The translations under genes and the position numbers were made by a program. DNA of 64,000 nucleotides, taken from the NCBI RefSeq assembly GCF_012931685.1, contig NZ_JABANC010000002.1, forward strand, positions 541,727 to 605,726, given 5' to 3'. Shown one piece after another: positions 43,544 to 53,190 of this stretch (position 1 is the first letter of the stretch; every line of letters starts with the position of its first letter). A model generated the notes under the pieces. That model was not told the DNA's origin, ran no database searches, and worked only from the letters and a program-made list of their open reading frames with translations. This DNA is from Hanstruepera ponticola. Its GTDB lineage: Bacteria; Bacteroidota; Bacteroidia; Flavobacteriales; Flavobacteriaceae.

Positions 43544-44258
43544 GAAATCTGTAATTTTCTAAATCAAAACCTTTAATATCATCCAAGGTTTTCGCATCAT
43601 TTTCAATGATATAGCGCGCCATTAATCCACGAGCTAGTTTGGCGAATATACCAATGGTTTTGTAGTCGCCATTTTTTAGTTCTTTAAAATCAATATGTAC
43701 CACAGGTACTTTTAAGGCTTTAGTATCTACAGCCTTAAAATACTCATTACTGGCCAAGTTTAAGAATAACTCACCTTCTTCCAATTCATCATTCAAAGCT
43801 TTAGTAACTTTCTTTTTCCAGAATTCATAGAGGTTTTTGTTTTTTCCAACCGGTAGTTTTGTTCCCATCTCCAATCTATAAGGCATGATTAAGTCTAATG
43901 GTTTTAAAACGCCATATAAACCAGACAGAATCCTAACAGTATCTTGGAGTTTGTCCAATTTCTTGGTAGATATATTATAAACATCCAAACCACGATACAC
44001 ATCACCATTAAATGCATAAACCGCTGGTCTTGCTTTATCTTTTGAAAATGGCAATTCCCATTCCTGATTGCGCTCGTAATTTAACTGTCCCAAATTATCA
44101 GAAATACTCATGAGCTTGGATAAACTTTTAGCCGATTTCTTTTTAAGCAGTTTATTTAAACGCTCCGCTTCTGATAAAAAACAAGACTCTGTTGCTTTGG
44201 TAGTTGGTAATTTACTATCATAATCTAGAGATTTGGCAGGAGATAACACTAGTTTCAT
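43500..44258 (-). CDS. yaaA: Peroxide stress protein YaaA
   Basis: A 252-residue protein, start [17 protein letters not shown] chosen two residues inside the longest frame. DUF328 motifs: [49 protein letters not shown] and [11 protein letters not shown]. YaaA limits free iron and protects DNA during peroxide stress in E. coli; the fold binds DNA. Confidence 0.93.
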   Translation of the reverse strand: MKLVLSPAKSLDYDSKLPTTKATESCFLSEAERLNKLLKKKSAKSLSKLMSISDNLGQLNYERNQEWELPFSKDKARPAVYAFNGDVYRGLDVYNISTKKLDKLQDTVRILSGLYGVLKPLDLIMPYRLEMGTKLPVGKNKNLYEFWKKKVTKALNDELEEGELFLNLASNEYFKAVDTKALKVPVVHIDFKELKNGDYKTIGIFAKLARGLMARYIIENDAKTLDDIKGFDLENYRFHEQLSKENNLVFTR

Positions 44259-44353
44259 AAACAATTTGTATTTTCTTCAAAGTTACAATTGTAATTAATA
44301 AAATTCAAGATGCGTATTTTATATTTTCTATTGAGGCATTGACTAGCTTTATA

Positions 44354-45115
44354 CTAAAAATGAAATTGGTTTTCTTTTAAAACTTCCCAATTGAAGTTTA
44401 AATACAAATCACTTCTGGCATCCAAGGGATTTTTGGCTGTTTGTAATGTTTTTAATTTTTTTTCATTAAGTGCATCATTCACAGTTAGGTCTCTAATCAA
44501 ACTATTATGGTTCTTAAATTTGGAGTGTTTGTGTTCCCTATGAACAACATTTGAATATGTGTAAATATAAAATTTGGTCCCTAAAGCTTTTTGTAAAAAA
44601 TAGAAGAAACTATCCTCATGACCATAATGACCGCAATATGCTTCATCTACACCCTGACTTTTGTAAAAAACGTCTTGAGTTAAAAAAAACACATTAAAAT
44701 GCGGATCAACTTCCTTTAAACCATAATATCTTCTGAATTTAAAAATAGCATCTTTAGGAATCTCAAAGCTTATAAGGCTCTCAAATAAGTTTTCAGGAAA
44801 CAATACATCTAAATCCGTTAAAACCATTTTGTCTGATTTAGCATATTTGACACCTAAATTGCGTGCGCCTCCTTGATTCCATTCAATATCATCTGTGATT
44901 CTTAATAAAGTATAGTTGAGTGGCACATCTTCAGGAATTATAAAACGGATTGGTGAGTGATCATCTACAAATACAAAATGAATATGCTTTAAAACATTGG
45001 GATTATAACGACTGTAAATTGCTATTAATTCTAAAAGTGGGTTAAACTTGCTATTGTCTAGATAAAACGGCACAACATAAGTCAACGCAATTTGGTTAAT
45101 TGATGCTTTTGACAT
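44354..45115 (-). CDS. Glycosyltransferase (GT2/GT7C-like)
   Basis: A 253-residue protein with a nucleotide-sugar fold: YVVPFYLD, HFVFVDDHS, WNQGGARNLGVKYAKSDKMVLTDLDVLF (DxD-like LDVL), then YCGHYGHEDSFF, similar to the GWGHED motif of galactosyltransferase C-terminal domains. No membrane helix. Third gene behind a small Tat-type lipoprotein and an 82-residue protein, so it might glycosylate that peptide; this is a hypothesis. Confidence 0.8.
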   Translation of the reverse strand: MSKASINQIALTYVVPFYLDNSKFNPLLELIAIYSRYNPNVLKHIHFVFVDDHSPIRFIIPEDVPLNYTLLRITDDIEWNQGGARNLGVKYAKSDKMVLTDLDVLFPENLFESLISFEIPKDAIFKFRRYYGLKEVDPHFNVFFLTQDVFYKSQGVDEAYCGHYGHEDSFFYFLQKALGTKFYIYTYSNVVHREHKHSKFKNHNSLIRDLTVNDALNEKKLKTLQTAKNPLDARSDLYLNFNWEVLKENQFHF

Positions 45116-45121
45116 GTGCTT

Positions 45122-45361
45122 TTATTTAGTGACTGAATTTATTTCTAAAACATGGAGTTGAATAAGAGCCTCAAATCCTTCTGTAAATTCTTTAGGAACT
45201 TCGTCTTTAAAAAAGACATTACGATCAATTGACTTAACCATAAAGTCATAACTGGCTAAATCAGTTACATCAAGCAAATACTCATGCTCATGACTCGTAA
45301 AAATAAAACTGTGATGTTCTTTGCTTACTTTAAATTTAGGATTTAATACATAGTTAACCAT
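45122..45361 (-). CDS. Small protein, possibly PqqD/RRE-like
   Basis: A 79-residue protein from MVNYVLNPKFKV (an ATG three codons upstream, 45370, is also possible). The order NPKFKVSKEHHSFIF, EYLLDVTDLASYDFMV and EFTEGFEALIQLHVLEIN is like the strand-strand-helix order of PqqD-type peptide recognition elements. The likeness is by eye and weak. 6 bp before the glycosyltransferase. Otherwise unknown. Confidence 0.5.
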   Translation of the reverse strand: MVNYVLNPKFKVSKEHHSFIFTSHEHEYLLDVTDLASYDFMVKSIDRNVFFKDEVPKEFTEGFEALIQLHVLEINSVTK

Positions 45362-45425
45362 GAAAAACAATCAGGAAGTGTTTAATTCTCTAAAAAAAGT
45401 GTCAAAAGGAAATTAAGATTGTCAA

Positions 45426-45605
45426 TTAATAACCATCGTCATAATAGCCATCATCGTAGTACCCATCGTCATAATAACCATCATTATAGAATCCATTATC
45501 ATCATCATCTGATTTACATGATACAATAGACGAACCTATTATTGTTACCGCAGAAGTAATTAACAATGTTTGTCCTGTTCGCTTTAAAAAGTCACGTCTT
45601 TTCAT
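45426..45605 (-). CDS. Tat-type lipoprotein with C-terminal YYDDG repeats (59 residues)
   Basis: MKRRDFLKRTGQTLL has the twin-arginine motif RRDFLK. It is followed by a hydrophobic stretch and IVSC as lipobox (Cys 30). After KSDDDD the tail is one FYNDG and three YYDDG units ending in Y. The 15-bp units are similar but use different codons, so the repeat is kept at the protein level. Shares strand and spacing with the two genes downstream. Could be a modified peptide or an acidic surface tail; nothing proven. Confidence 0.7.
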   Translation of the reverse strand: MKRRDFLKRTGQTLLITSAVTIIGSSIVSCKSDDDDNGFYNDGYYDDGYYDDGYYDDGY

Positions 45606-45662
45606 AAGATGAATAATTTATAACTAAAGTAATATTTTTTCAGATTAATCCAAAATATTCTC

Positions 45663-46700
45663 TTAAACATCTTGGTGTTTTGAATACTGACGCCATTTTT
45701 CAACACAAGCTTGCATATCTTCGGGGATTTCAGAATCAAACCGGAGCATTTTACCAGTTTTAGGATGCTTAAACCCAAGTGTTTTGGCATGAAGTGCCTG
45801 ACGTGGTAGTATTTTAAAACAGTTTTCTACAAATTGCTTGTATTTGGTGAAAGTTGTTCCTTTTAGTATGCGTTCACCACCATAACGCTCGTCATTAAAT
45901 AGCGTATGTCCCATATGTTTCATATGAACCCGAATTTGATGTGTACGACCTGTCTCCAATTTACAAGAGACCAATGTAACATAACCCAAACGTTCCAAAA
46001 CTTTATAATGTGTAACAGCAGGCTTTCCTTTGTCAGCATCATCGCCTTCGTAAACTGTATTTTGCAATCGGTTTTTGGGGTGTCTTCCAATATTGCCTTC
46101 TATGGTGCCTTCGTCTTCTTCAATATTTCCCCAAACCAATGCCACGTACTCACGTTCACTAGTTTTATCGAAAAACTGCTTGGACAAATGCGTCATAGCT
46201 CCCTCATTTTTAGCAATCACCAACAAGCCACTAGTGTCTTTATCAATACGATGTACTAAACCTGGTCGGTTGCTAGAATTATTAGGTAAGTTATCAAAGT
46301 GATAGATCAAGGCATTAATCAACGTGCCTGAATAATTACCATGACCTGGATGCACAACCATGCCAGCTTCTTTATTTACCACCAACAAATCATCATCTTC
46401 ATAAACAATATTAAGTGGCAAATTTTCTGGCGTGAGTAAATACTCGTAAGGTGGATGCTCAAACAGCACTCTGATTTTGTCTAAAGGCTTTACCTTGTAG
46501 TTCTGCTTTACAGGAACATCATTTACATAAATATTTCCGTTTTTTGCAGCCGCTTGAATTTTATTTCGTGTAGCGTTTTCAATAAAATTCATTAAGTATT
46601 TATCTATTCGAAGTGGTTGCTGACCTTTTTCGGCTGTAAACGCATAATGCTCATACAAGTCATCATCTTCTGGCTGATTTTCTGGTGTGTATTGATCCAT
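45663..46700 (-). CDS. rluD: RluA-family pseudouridine synthase, RluD-like
   Basis: A 345-residue protein. N-terminal S4 domain (RIDKYLMNFIENATRNKIQAAAKNGNIYVND), then the catalytic domain with HPGHGNYSGTLINAL, LVHRIDKDTSGLLVIAKN (catalytic Asp in HRIDKDTSG) and TGRTHQIRVHMKHMGH. Isomerises uridines in 23S rRNA helix 69 by homology. Two bases after the PASTA gene. This PASTA-rluD-ddl neighbourhood is common in this family of bacteria. Confidence 0.92.
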   Translation of the reverse strand: MDQYTPENQPEDDDLYEHYAFTAEKGQQPLRIDKYLMNFIENATRNKIQAAAKNGNIYVNDVPVKQNYKVKPLDKIRVLFEHPPYEYLLTPENLPLNIVYEDDDLLVVNKEAGMVVHPGHGNYSGTLINALIYHFDNLPNNSSNRPGLVHRIDKDTSGLLVIAKNEGAMTHLSKQFFDKTSEREYVALVWGNIEEDEGTIEGNIGRHPKNRLQNTVYEGDDADKGKPAVTHYKVLERLGYVTLVSCKLETGRTHQIRVHMKHMGHTLFNDERYGGERILKGTTFTKYKQFVENCFKILPRQALHAKTLGFKHPKTGKMLRFDSEIPEDMQACVEKWRQYSKHQDV

Positions 46701-46702
46701 GA

Positions 46703-47266
46703 TTAGTTTGAACCAGGTCTTTTACCATTTCCTAATACCAAATCAATTTTTGATGTTTTTGGTAGCATATCACCAGCCTTAATTTCTTCTCCGTTATGAG
46801 TCATCTTTAATACCACATCAATAGCTATATTATCTACATACTTTAAGTTTCCAACTTCAAAACCTAATGCTTCTAATGTTGGTTTGGCTTGCCTTAAAGT
46901 GCGTTCTTCCAATTCTGGTACCATCACCTTCCTATATCCCGAAGGGTTTAGCGTTAAATATATTTTACGGTTTTCTTTTACCTGTTTACCTGCAACAGGA
47001 TCTTGCTCAATAACTGAAAACTTTGGGTAATCTGGATTGAAATTTGAAGAATCCAATATTTCCATGGCCAAATTATTCTCGTTCAATTCAATTTTAGCCA
47101 CTTCAATTGACTTCCCTTTTAAATCAGGAACTGTTTCAAACTCACCGTGATTTGTTGAAATATTCAACCATTTGAGCATGATAAAAGCCAAAACGACTAT
47201 AGCTACTACTGCTAGTACCAATTGCTTTAAAAACACTTTACTTTTAAGAAATCCTATTAAACTCAT
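46703..47266 (-). CDS. PASTA domain membrane protein
   Basis: A 187-residue protein. One helix near the N-terminus (LVLAVVAIVVLAFIMLKWL), then two to three PASTA units: VPDLKGKSIEVAKIELNENNLAM, DYPKFSVIEQDPVAGKQVKENRKIYLTLNPSG and MVPELEERTLRQAKPTLEALGFEV. PASTA domains bind peptidoglycan or its precursors. No kinase or transpeptidase domain is attached. Divergent from ddl, a peptidoglycan precursor enzyme. Confidence 0.88.
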   Translation of the reverse strand: MSLIGFLKSKVFLKQLVLAVVAIVVLAFIMLKWLNISTNHGEFETVPDLKGKSIEVAKIELNENNLAMEILDSSNFNPDYPKFSVIEQDPVAGKQVKENRKIYLTLNPSGYRKVMVPELEERTLRQAKPTLEALGFEVGNLKYVDNIAIDVVLKMTHNGEEIKAGDMLPKTSKIDLVLGNGKRPGSN

Positions 47267-47432
47267 GGGTGATTATTTCTGAAACAAATATATAAAAACA
47301 GAACTGTTTTTACTTTCGATTTTTTAGTGATATTTTAGCTTAACTAATAATAGATACGTTTTATTGTTCGTTTTAGATTAGATAGGCAGAATTAATAAAT
47401 AAATTGTTTCCTTTTTCAAGGGAATGTTAAGC

Positions 47433-48413
47433 ATGAAAAAAAAGATTGGCATAATAATGGGTGGCTACTCCAGTGAATACGAAATTTCACTCAAAAGTGG
47501 CAATGTGGTTTATGAAACTTTAAACCCAGATAAGTTTGATGCTTACCGACTTCACATTTTTAAAGATAAGTGGGTTTATGTTGATAATCATGAGCAAGAA
47601 TTCCCAATTGACAAAAATGATTTTTCTATAACTATTTCCAACAACAAAATTACTTTTGATTGTGTGTTTAATGCCATTCATGGTTCACCAGGTGAAGATG
47701 GCTACATGCAATCCTATCTAGAATTATTAAATATACCACATACCAGCTGTGGCATGTATCAAGCGGCCTTAACGTTTAATAAACGGGATTGCTTAAGTGT
47801 TTTAAAACCGTATGGCATCAAAACGGCTGAAAGTTACTATTTAAATTTGGGTGATGCGATTGACGAAGAAGCCATAATCAAAAAGGTTGGTTTACCCTGT
47901 TTTGTTAAGGCGAATAAAGCAGGTAGCAGTTTTGGAATTACTAAAGTTTATAAAAAAGAAGAGCTTAAACAAGCTGTAGAAGTAGCTTACAAAGAGGACG
48001 ATGAAATTATTATTGAGTCTTTTTTAGATGGCACCGAAGTTTCGGTTGGTGTTATTTCATTTAAAGGAGAAACCAAGGTTTTACCTATAACAGAAATTGT
48101 AAGCGAGAATGATTTTTTTGATTACAAAGCAAAATACTTCGGTGAATCTCAAGAAATAACACCAGCTCGTATTTCTGAAACTGATGCTGATAAAGTAAGA
48201 AGACTCGCAAAACAAGTTTATGAAATTCTAAAAATGAAAGGCTTTTCCAGAAGTGAATATATTTTTAAAAACGGAGAACCTCATTTGCTAGAAGTCAACA
48301 CAGTTCCTGGTTTAACCAAAGCCAGTATTTTACCACAACAAGCTGGAGCTGCTGGCATTAGTCTAGCGGAACTGTTTGAAAACGCTATTGAGGAGGCTTT
48401 GATTAGTGAGTAG
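47433..48413 (+). CDS. ddl: D-alanine--D-alanine ligase
   Basis: A 326-residue ATP-grasp enzyme. MKKKIGIIMGGYSSEYEISLKSG is the N-terminal loop; HGSPGEDGYMQ; PCFVKANKAGSSFGITKV binds ATP; FLDGTEVSVGVI; and YIFKNGEPHLLEVNTVPGLTKASILPQQ ends the site. Makes D-Ala-D-Ala for cell wall precursors. A slightly longer start at 47424 is possible. Confidence 0.95.
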   Translation: MKKKIGIIMGGYSSEYEISLKSGNVVYETLNPDKFDAYRLHIFKDKWVYVDNHEQEFPIDKNDFSITISNNKITFDCVFNAIHGSPGEDGYMQSYLELLNIPHTSCGMYQAALTFNKRDCLSVLKPYGIKTAESYYLNLGDAIDEEAIIKKVGLPCFVKANKAGSSFGITKVYKKEELKQAVEVAYKEDDEIIIESFLDGTEVSVGVISFKGETKVLPITEIVSENDFFDYKAKYFGESQEITPARISETDADKVRRLAKQVYEILKMKGFSRSEYIFKNGEPHLLEVNTVPGLTKASILPQQAGAAGISLAELFENAIEEALISE

Positions 48414-48440
48414 TTAAAATTACTTATCTTTGAATAACCA

Positions 48441-48562
48441 GTTGTCATTCCGCATGGACATCGAGGTGTCACATTGAGCCTGTCGAAATGCATTCGAAAT
48501 ATGATGCGGAATCCAATTTATTACTAATTTTAAATCAATAGATTCCTGCTTTCGCAGGAAGT
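48441..48562. repeat. Palindromic repeat between ddl and coaD
   Basis: TTGTCATTCCGCAT pairs with ATGCGGAATC further on; CATTGAGCCTGTCGAAATG and CCTGCTTTCGCAGG are nested palindromes. Same family as the elements in the trp operon. The last part is cut off a few bases before the coaD ATG. Confidence 0.7.
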
Positions 48563-48565
48563 ATT

Positions 48566-49021
48566 ATGAAACGAGCTATTTTTCCAGGATCATTTGACCC
48601 AATAACGCTAGGACATTACGATATCATCAAACGTGCAGTAAACTTATTTGACGAAGTCATTGTAGCTATTGGTGTTAATGCTGAAAAGAAATATATGTTT
48701 TCATTAGAAGAAAGAAAGCAATTTATTTCTGATGCATTTAAGGATGAACCAAAAGTGACTGTAGTATCTTATGAAGGATTGACTGTTGACTTTTGTTTAA
48801 AAAATAATGTGAAATTTATTTTACGTGGCTTACGGAACCCAGCCGATTTTGAATTTGAAAAGGCTATTGCTCACACCAATCGGGATTTGGCTCCTATTGA
48901 AACCGTTTTCTTATTGACTGCGGCTAAAACATCTTACATAGCTTCATCGATTGTTCGAGATGTTATTAGAAACCATGGTGATTATACCAAACTAGTTCCA
49001 AAAAGTGTTCGTGTGAAATAA
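48566..49021 (+). CDS. coaD: Phosphopantetheine adenylyltransferase
   Basis: A 151-residue enzyme. MKRAIFPGSFDPITLGHYDII has the TxGH-type nucleotide motif; VNAEKKYMFSLEERK; KFILRGLRNPADFEFE; and KTSYIASSIVRDVI (ISSS-type site). Penultimate step of coenzyme A synthesis. Confidence 0.96.
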   Translation: MKRAIFPGSFDPITLGHYDIIKRAVNLFDEVIVAIGVNAEKKYMFSLEERKQFISDAFKDEPKVTVVSYEGLTVDFCLKNNVKFILRGLRNPADFEFEKAIAHTNRDLAPIETVFLLTAAKTSYIASSIVRDVIRNHGDYTKLVPKSVRVK

Positions 49022-49026
49022 TTGTC

Positions 49027-49500
49027 ATGAAATATTCGAAACTTTATTCTTTTCTATTTATCATTCTCGTTTTAGGATGCAAAAAGGAAGAGACTAAAAA
49101 ATTAGATAAAGCACAAATTATTGGTGAAATCGAAATTATGTTTAACGATTATCACGATGCTATTAAGCAAAATGGTTTGCCTGCTGAATTTGATTATCTT
49201 GATGATTCAGAAGAATTTTATTGGGTGCCTCCTGGTTATCAATCGACAATAAAATATGATTCAATTAAAGCAATTCTTATTCAGAATAACAAAAGTATTC
49301 AATCTATTGCTTTTGAATTTGAAACTTTAGAAATCTTTCCTTTATCATCAAAAATTGCGAACTATTCAGGTATTGTAAAAGGCGAAATGGTTGACACAGC
49401 CAATGTTACTTCCCAATTTAAAATAATAGAATCAGGTACACTTATAAAACGCACTGATGGCTGGAAATTACTAAATGGCCAATCTAGAAATTTAGATTAA
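49027..49500 (+). CDS. Lipoprotein with NTF2/SnoaL-like (DUF4440) fold
   Basis: A 157-residue protein with lipobox IILVLGC (Cys 18). The helix IIGEIEIMFNDYHDAIKQNG and the strands FYWVPPGY, IQSIAFEFETLEIFPLSSKIANYSGIVKGEMVD and GTLIKRTDGWKLLNGQSRNLD are the usual DUF4440 order. Function unknown; 5 bp after coaD. Confidence 0.72.
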   Translation: MKYSKLYSFLFIILVLGCKKEETKKLDKAQIIGEIEIMFNDYHDAIKQNGLPAEFDYLDDSEEFYWVPPGYQSTIKYDSIKAILIQNNKSIQSIAFEFETLEIFPLSSKIANYSGIVKGEMVDTANVTSQFKIIESGTLIKRTDGWKLLNGQSRNLD

Positions 49501-49538
49501 GAATACCTATTAAATATTTTGAATGCTAAAAATCAACC

Positions 49539-49646
49539 CGTCTGTTCGAGTGATTTTGCGGAACGAAAAATCGTATCGAGAACTCTTTAAAGTTAAAGTT
49601 CTTGTTTTCGATACATCACGCTTTGTGCGTGACACTCAAACTGACG
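49539..49646. repeat. Long inverted repeat between the lipoprotein and SulP genes
   Basis: CGTCTGTTCGAGTG (49539) pairs with CACTCAAACTGACG (49633) with two mismatches. Inside, GTATCGAGAACT (49573) mirrors AGTTCT...TCGATAC (49597-49614). The two genes are convergent here, so it may act as a bidirectional terminator as well as being a repeat. Confidence 0.7.
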
Positions 49647-49670
49647 AACTTTACAAAAATATTTAACAAC

Positions 49671-51293
49671 TTAAAACTTATATTCCGATAATGAATTTGG
49701 AAATTCTTCAGGATTGGCTGCCAAGTGATAGCGTGGATCATCGATATCCTCAATAATCACTTCTCGAAATTTAGGACTGGCTTTGTATAATAAGATTTTA
49801 CAGTCTTCGCTTAAGTGTTTTAGTTTGATAGATTTACCTTCGGCTTCATATTTTTCCACCAAATTAAAAATAGCTTCCAATGCTGAATGGTCACTTACAC
49901 GTGATTCCACAAAATCTATTTCAACGGTATCTGGGTCGTTTTTAACATCAAACTTATCGTTAAAAGCCTTTATGGAGCCAAAGAATAATGGTCCCCAAAT
50001 TTCATAAACTTTAGTGCCATCATCCTTAAAGCGTTTACGCGCACGAATACGCTTCGCATTTTCCCATGAAAATACCAAAGCACTGACAATAACACCTGCG
50101 ATCACAGCAATGGCTAAATCGAATAAAACCGTTAAACCAGAAACTAAAATCAATACAAACAAATCAGTTTTAGGAATCTTATTCATAATTCTAAAACTTG
50201 ACCAAGCAAAAGTCCCAATAACTACCATAAACATCACGCCTACTAAAGCTGCAATAGGTACTTGTTCAATAAGACCTGACGCAAACAAAATAAAGCCTAG
50301 TAAAGCTAAAGCAGCAACAATTCCAGACAATCGTGTACGACCACCGCCTTTGATGTTGATTATGGATTGCCCAATCATGGCACAACCTCCCATGCCTCCA
50401 AAAAGGCCTGTTACGATGTTTGCGCCACCTTGCGCCAGACACTCGCGATTGGTATTACCTCTTGTTTCAGTTAATTCATCAATGAGATTCAAGGTCATTA
50501 AAGATTCAATTAAACCTATAGCTGCCAATATCAACGCATAAGGACCAATAAATTTTAAGGTTTGCCAAGTAAAAGGTACTTTCTCAAATATGTCAAATTG
50601 AAATTGTGGCAAACCACCTTTTAAGCCTTCACCACCACCTTCACGAATAAAGCTACCAACAGTGGCTACATCTAAATTTCCAAAAATTACAATAGCAGAA
50701 ACAACTAATATAGCTAATAAGGCTTCAGGTAGTTTTTTGGTTAATTTAGGTAAACCAAACATGATTCCCATAGTTAAAGTAACAAGACCAATCATAGTCC
50801 ATAATTCAGTTCCAGATAACCACACTTCCTTTCCATTTTCAACTGTCATAAACATTCCTAATTGTGATAGGAAAATCACAATAGCTAATCCGTTAACAAA
50901 GCCCATCATTACGGGATGTGGAATAAGACGAACAAACTTTCCAAGCTTAAAAACACCTGCTAACATTTGAATTATCCCCATCAGAATTACCGTTGCAAAT
51001 AGATAATATAATCCCAATTGCTCGCCTGCTGCTCCCATGGCATTACCTTCGGCTACCAAACTAACCATAACCACTGCCAAAGCACCTGTAGCACCACTAA
51101 TCATACCTGGTCGACCACCAAATATTGACGTAATTAAGCCAATCATAAAGGCTGCATACAATCCAACTAATGGGTCTACGCCTGCCACAAAAGCAAAAGC
51201 AACTGCCTCTGGAACCAATGCTAAAGCAACGGTTAAACCAGATAAAATATCGTTTTTGGCATTGGCTGCACGCCTTCTAATAAACTCTGTCAT
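49671..51293 (-). CDS. SulP family inorganic anion transporter
   Basis: A 540-residue protein from the ATG at 51293 (MTEFIRRRAANAKND); a longer frame adds an unlikely tail. Sulphate_transp motif at GLTVALALVPEAVAFAFVAGVDPLVGLYAAF, about 11 membrane helices, and a short C-terminal STAS domain (VEIDFVESRVSDHSALEAIFNLVEKYEAEGKSIKLKHLSEDCK). The family moves sulfate, bicarbonate or related anions with a cation; the substrate is not clear. Confidence 0.92.
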   Translation of the reverse strand: MTEFIRRRAANAKNDILSGLTVALALVPEAVAFAFVAGVDPLVGLYAAFMIGLITSIFGGRPGMISGATGALAVVMVSLVAEGNAMGAAGEQLGLYYLFATVILMGIIQMLAGVFKLGKFVRLIPHPVMMGFVNGLAIVIFLSQLGMFMTVENGKEVWLSGTELWTMIGLVTLTMGIMFGLPKLTKKLPEALLAILVVSAIVIFGNLDVATVGSFIREGGGEGLKGGLPQFQFDIFEKVPFTWQTLKFIGPYALILAAIGLIESLMTLNLIDELTETRGNTNRECLAQGGANIVTGLFGGMGGCAMIGQSIINIKGGGRTRLSGIVAALALLGFILFASGLIEQVPIAALVGVMFMVVIGTFAWSSFRIMNKIPKTDLFVLILVSGLTVLFDLAIAVIAGVIVSALVFSWENAKRIRARKRFKDDGTKVYEIWGPLFFGSIKAFNDKFDVKNDPDTVEIDFVESRVSDHSALEAIFNLVEKYEAEGKSIKLKHLSEDCKILLYKASPKFREVIIEDIDDPRYHLAANPEEFPNSLSEYKF

Positions 51294-51392
51294 GATGGTT
51301 GTTTTACAAGCCGCAAAAATACGGTTAATCTTAAGAAGCACAAGTTTATATTGGTTTAAATTGATTAAGTTTACTTTTTAAAATACCTATTC

Positions 51393-53126
51393 ATGAATAG
51401 AATTTTTAGTTTACTTCTTGTTTTTTTAATTTCAATAAATCTTTTGGCTCAAAGTAAAAAAGACTTCAATACCGTTTTTGAAAAGAGTAACGGAACAGAA
51501 ACGGCGACCTATCAACAAACAATTTCATATTATCAGAAGTTAGCCAACACGTATCCCGAAATTAACATACAAACTATGGGCCTTACAGATTCTGGTGAAC
51601 CTTTGCATGTAGTGACTTTAAACCCAGACAAGGAATTTGATTTTGATGCTGTTAGGACTAATGAAAGAATTTTACTTATTAATAATGGTATTCATCCAGG
51701 AGAAAGCGATGGTGTTGATGCCACGATGATGTTGTATCGTGATCTTGTTCAAGGGAAAATTAACATGCCGAAACATACGGTTTTGGCAACCATTCCTATA
51801 TACAATGTTGGTGGTAGTCTGAATAGAAATTCAGGAACACGTGCCAATCAAAATGGGCCAATAGAATATGGATTTAGAGGTAATGCCAGAAACTACGATT
51901 TAAATCGTGATTTTATAAAATGTGATACCGAAAATGCTAAAACCTTTGCACAAATATTTCATTTAGTTAAGCCTGATGTCTTTATAGATAACCATGTAAG
52001 CAATGGAGCCGATTACCAATATACATTAACCCACTTATTTACACAACACAACAAACTAGGCGGTTCACTAGGTAATTATTTACATACTGAATTAATGCCA
52101 CAACTAGAAAATAAGCTAACAAAAAAAGATTGGGATATCACGCCTTACGTCAACGTATTTAATCAGATTCCTGAAAAAGGTTTTAGTCAGTTTATGGATT
52201 ATCCTAGATATTCAACGGGTTATACTACATTGTGGAATACGTTAGGTATGATGGTTGAAACTCATATGTTAAAGCCCTATAAACAACGTGTAGAAGGTAC
52301 TTATGAACTCATGATAAGTATGATAGAAATTATTGAAGAAAATCATGATGCAATAAAAGTCAACAGACAATTGAGCTTTATGAAGTTTCAAGCCAACAAT
52401 TCATATACTCTTGATTGGGAAATAGATACATCTCGAACAAGTACATTACATTTTAAAGGTTATGAAGGTGAATTTATCGAGAGTGAAATAACAGGAGCCA
52501 AACGTTTAAAGTATAATCGAGAAAAACCTTTTACTAAAGATGTAGTTTATAAAAACTATTTTAAACCCAAAATTGAAGTAACCGTACCAAGAGCTTATAT
52601 CATACCAAAAGGTTGGCACCATATTATTGATTTGTTGAAATTAAATCAAGTTGAAATGAAACGCTTTGAAAAGGACACCACCATTCTAGTTGAATCGTAT
52701 AAAATATCTAATTACGAAACACGCAAAACTGCTTACGAAGGGCATTATCCACATTACAATACTGAAGTAACTTCAACGAATAATGAAATTGCTTTCAAAA
52801 AAGGCGATTGTTTTATTAAAACCAATCAATCTGCTTTAAGGTACTTATTAGAAACTTTAGAACCCCAAGCGCCTGATTCGTTTTTTAATTGGAATTTCTT
52901 TGATACCATTCTACAGCAAAAAGAAGGCTTTTCACCTTATGTTTTTGAAGATGAAGCTCTGGATATTATAAATAACAATCCAGAACTAAAAACGGAATTC
53001 GACAAAAAGAAAGAAACAGATTCTGAATTTGCAAGTAACTGGTATTCCCAGCTTAATTGGATTTTTGAACGTTCCAATCACTACGAAAAGTCACATTTAC
53101 ATTATCCCATTTATCGGATAAATTAA
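51393..53126 (+). CDS. M14 family metallopeptidase (zinc carboxypeptidase-like), exported
   Basis: A 577-residue protein. Signal peptide FSLLLVFLISINLLAQ. Zinc site: NNGIHPGESDGVDA (HxxE-type) near residue 110 and a later His in FIDNHVSNG. Catalytic Glu candidate in GMMVETHML. NLNRDF-like segment NYDLNRDFIK binds the substrate carboxylate. The C-terminal 200 residues are a second domain. Trims peptides outside the cytoplasm; substrate unknown. Confidence 0.88.
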   Translation: MNRIFSLLLVFLISINLLAQSKKDFNTVFEKSNGTETATYQQTISYYQKLANTYPEINIQTMGLTDSGEPLHVVTLNPDKEFDFDAVRTNERILLINNGIHPGESDGVDATMMLYRDLVQGKINMPKHTVLATIPIYNVGGSLNRNSGTRANQNGPIEYGFRGNARNYDLNRDFIKCDTENAKTFAQIFHLVKPDVFIDNHVSNGADYQYTLTHLFTQHNKLGGSLGNYLHTELMPQLENKLTKKDWDITPYVNVFNQIPEKGFSQFMDYPRYSTGYTTLWNTLGMMVETHMLKPYKQRVEGTYELMISMIEIIEENHDAIKVNRQLSFMKFQANNSYTLDWEIDTSRTSTLHFKGYEGEFIESEITGAKRLKYNREKPFTKDVVYKNYFKPKIEVTVPRAYIIPKGWHHIIDLLKLNQVEMKRFEKDTTILVESYKISNYETRKTAYEGHYPHYNTEVTSTNNEIAFKKGDCFIKTNQSALRYLLETLEPQAPDSFFNWNFFDTILQQKEGFSPYVFEDEALDIINNNPELKTEFDKKKETDSEFASNWYSQLNWIFERSNHYEKSHLHYPIYRIN

Positions 53127-53190
53127 TAAAAATAATATTGGTTTTATTCATTATAATTTCGATTACCTTTACATAATTAATTTGCAACAA

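Noticed and set aside
45906..46302. Plus-strand frames opposite rluD
   Set aside because: Antisense to conserved catalytic motifs of the pseudouridine synthase; no support of their own.
50014..50541. Plus-strand frame of 175 codons opposite the SulP gene
   Set aside because: It is antisense to conserved SulP helices; composition is that of a reverse shadow and no start or family is recognisable.
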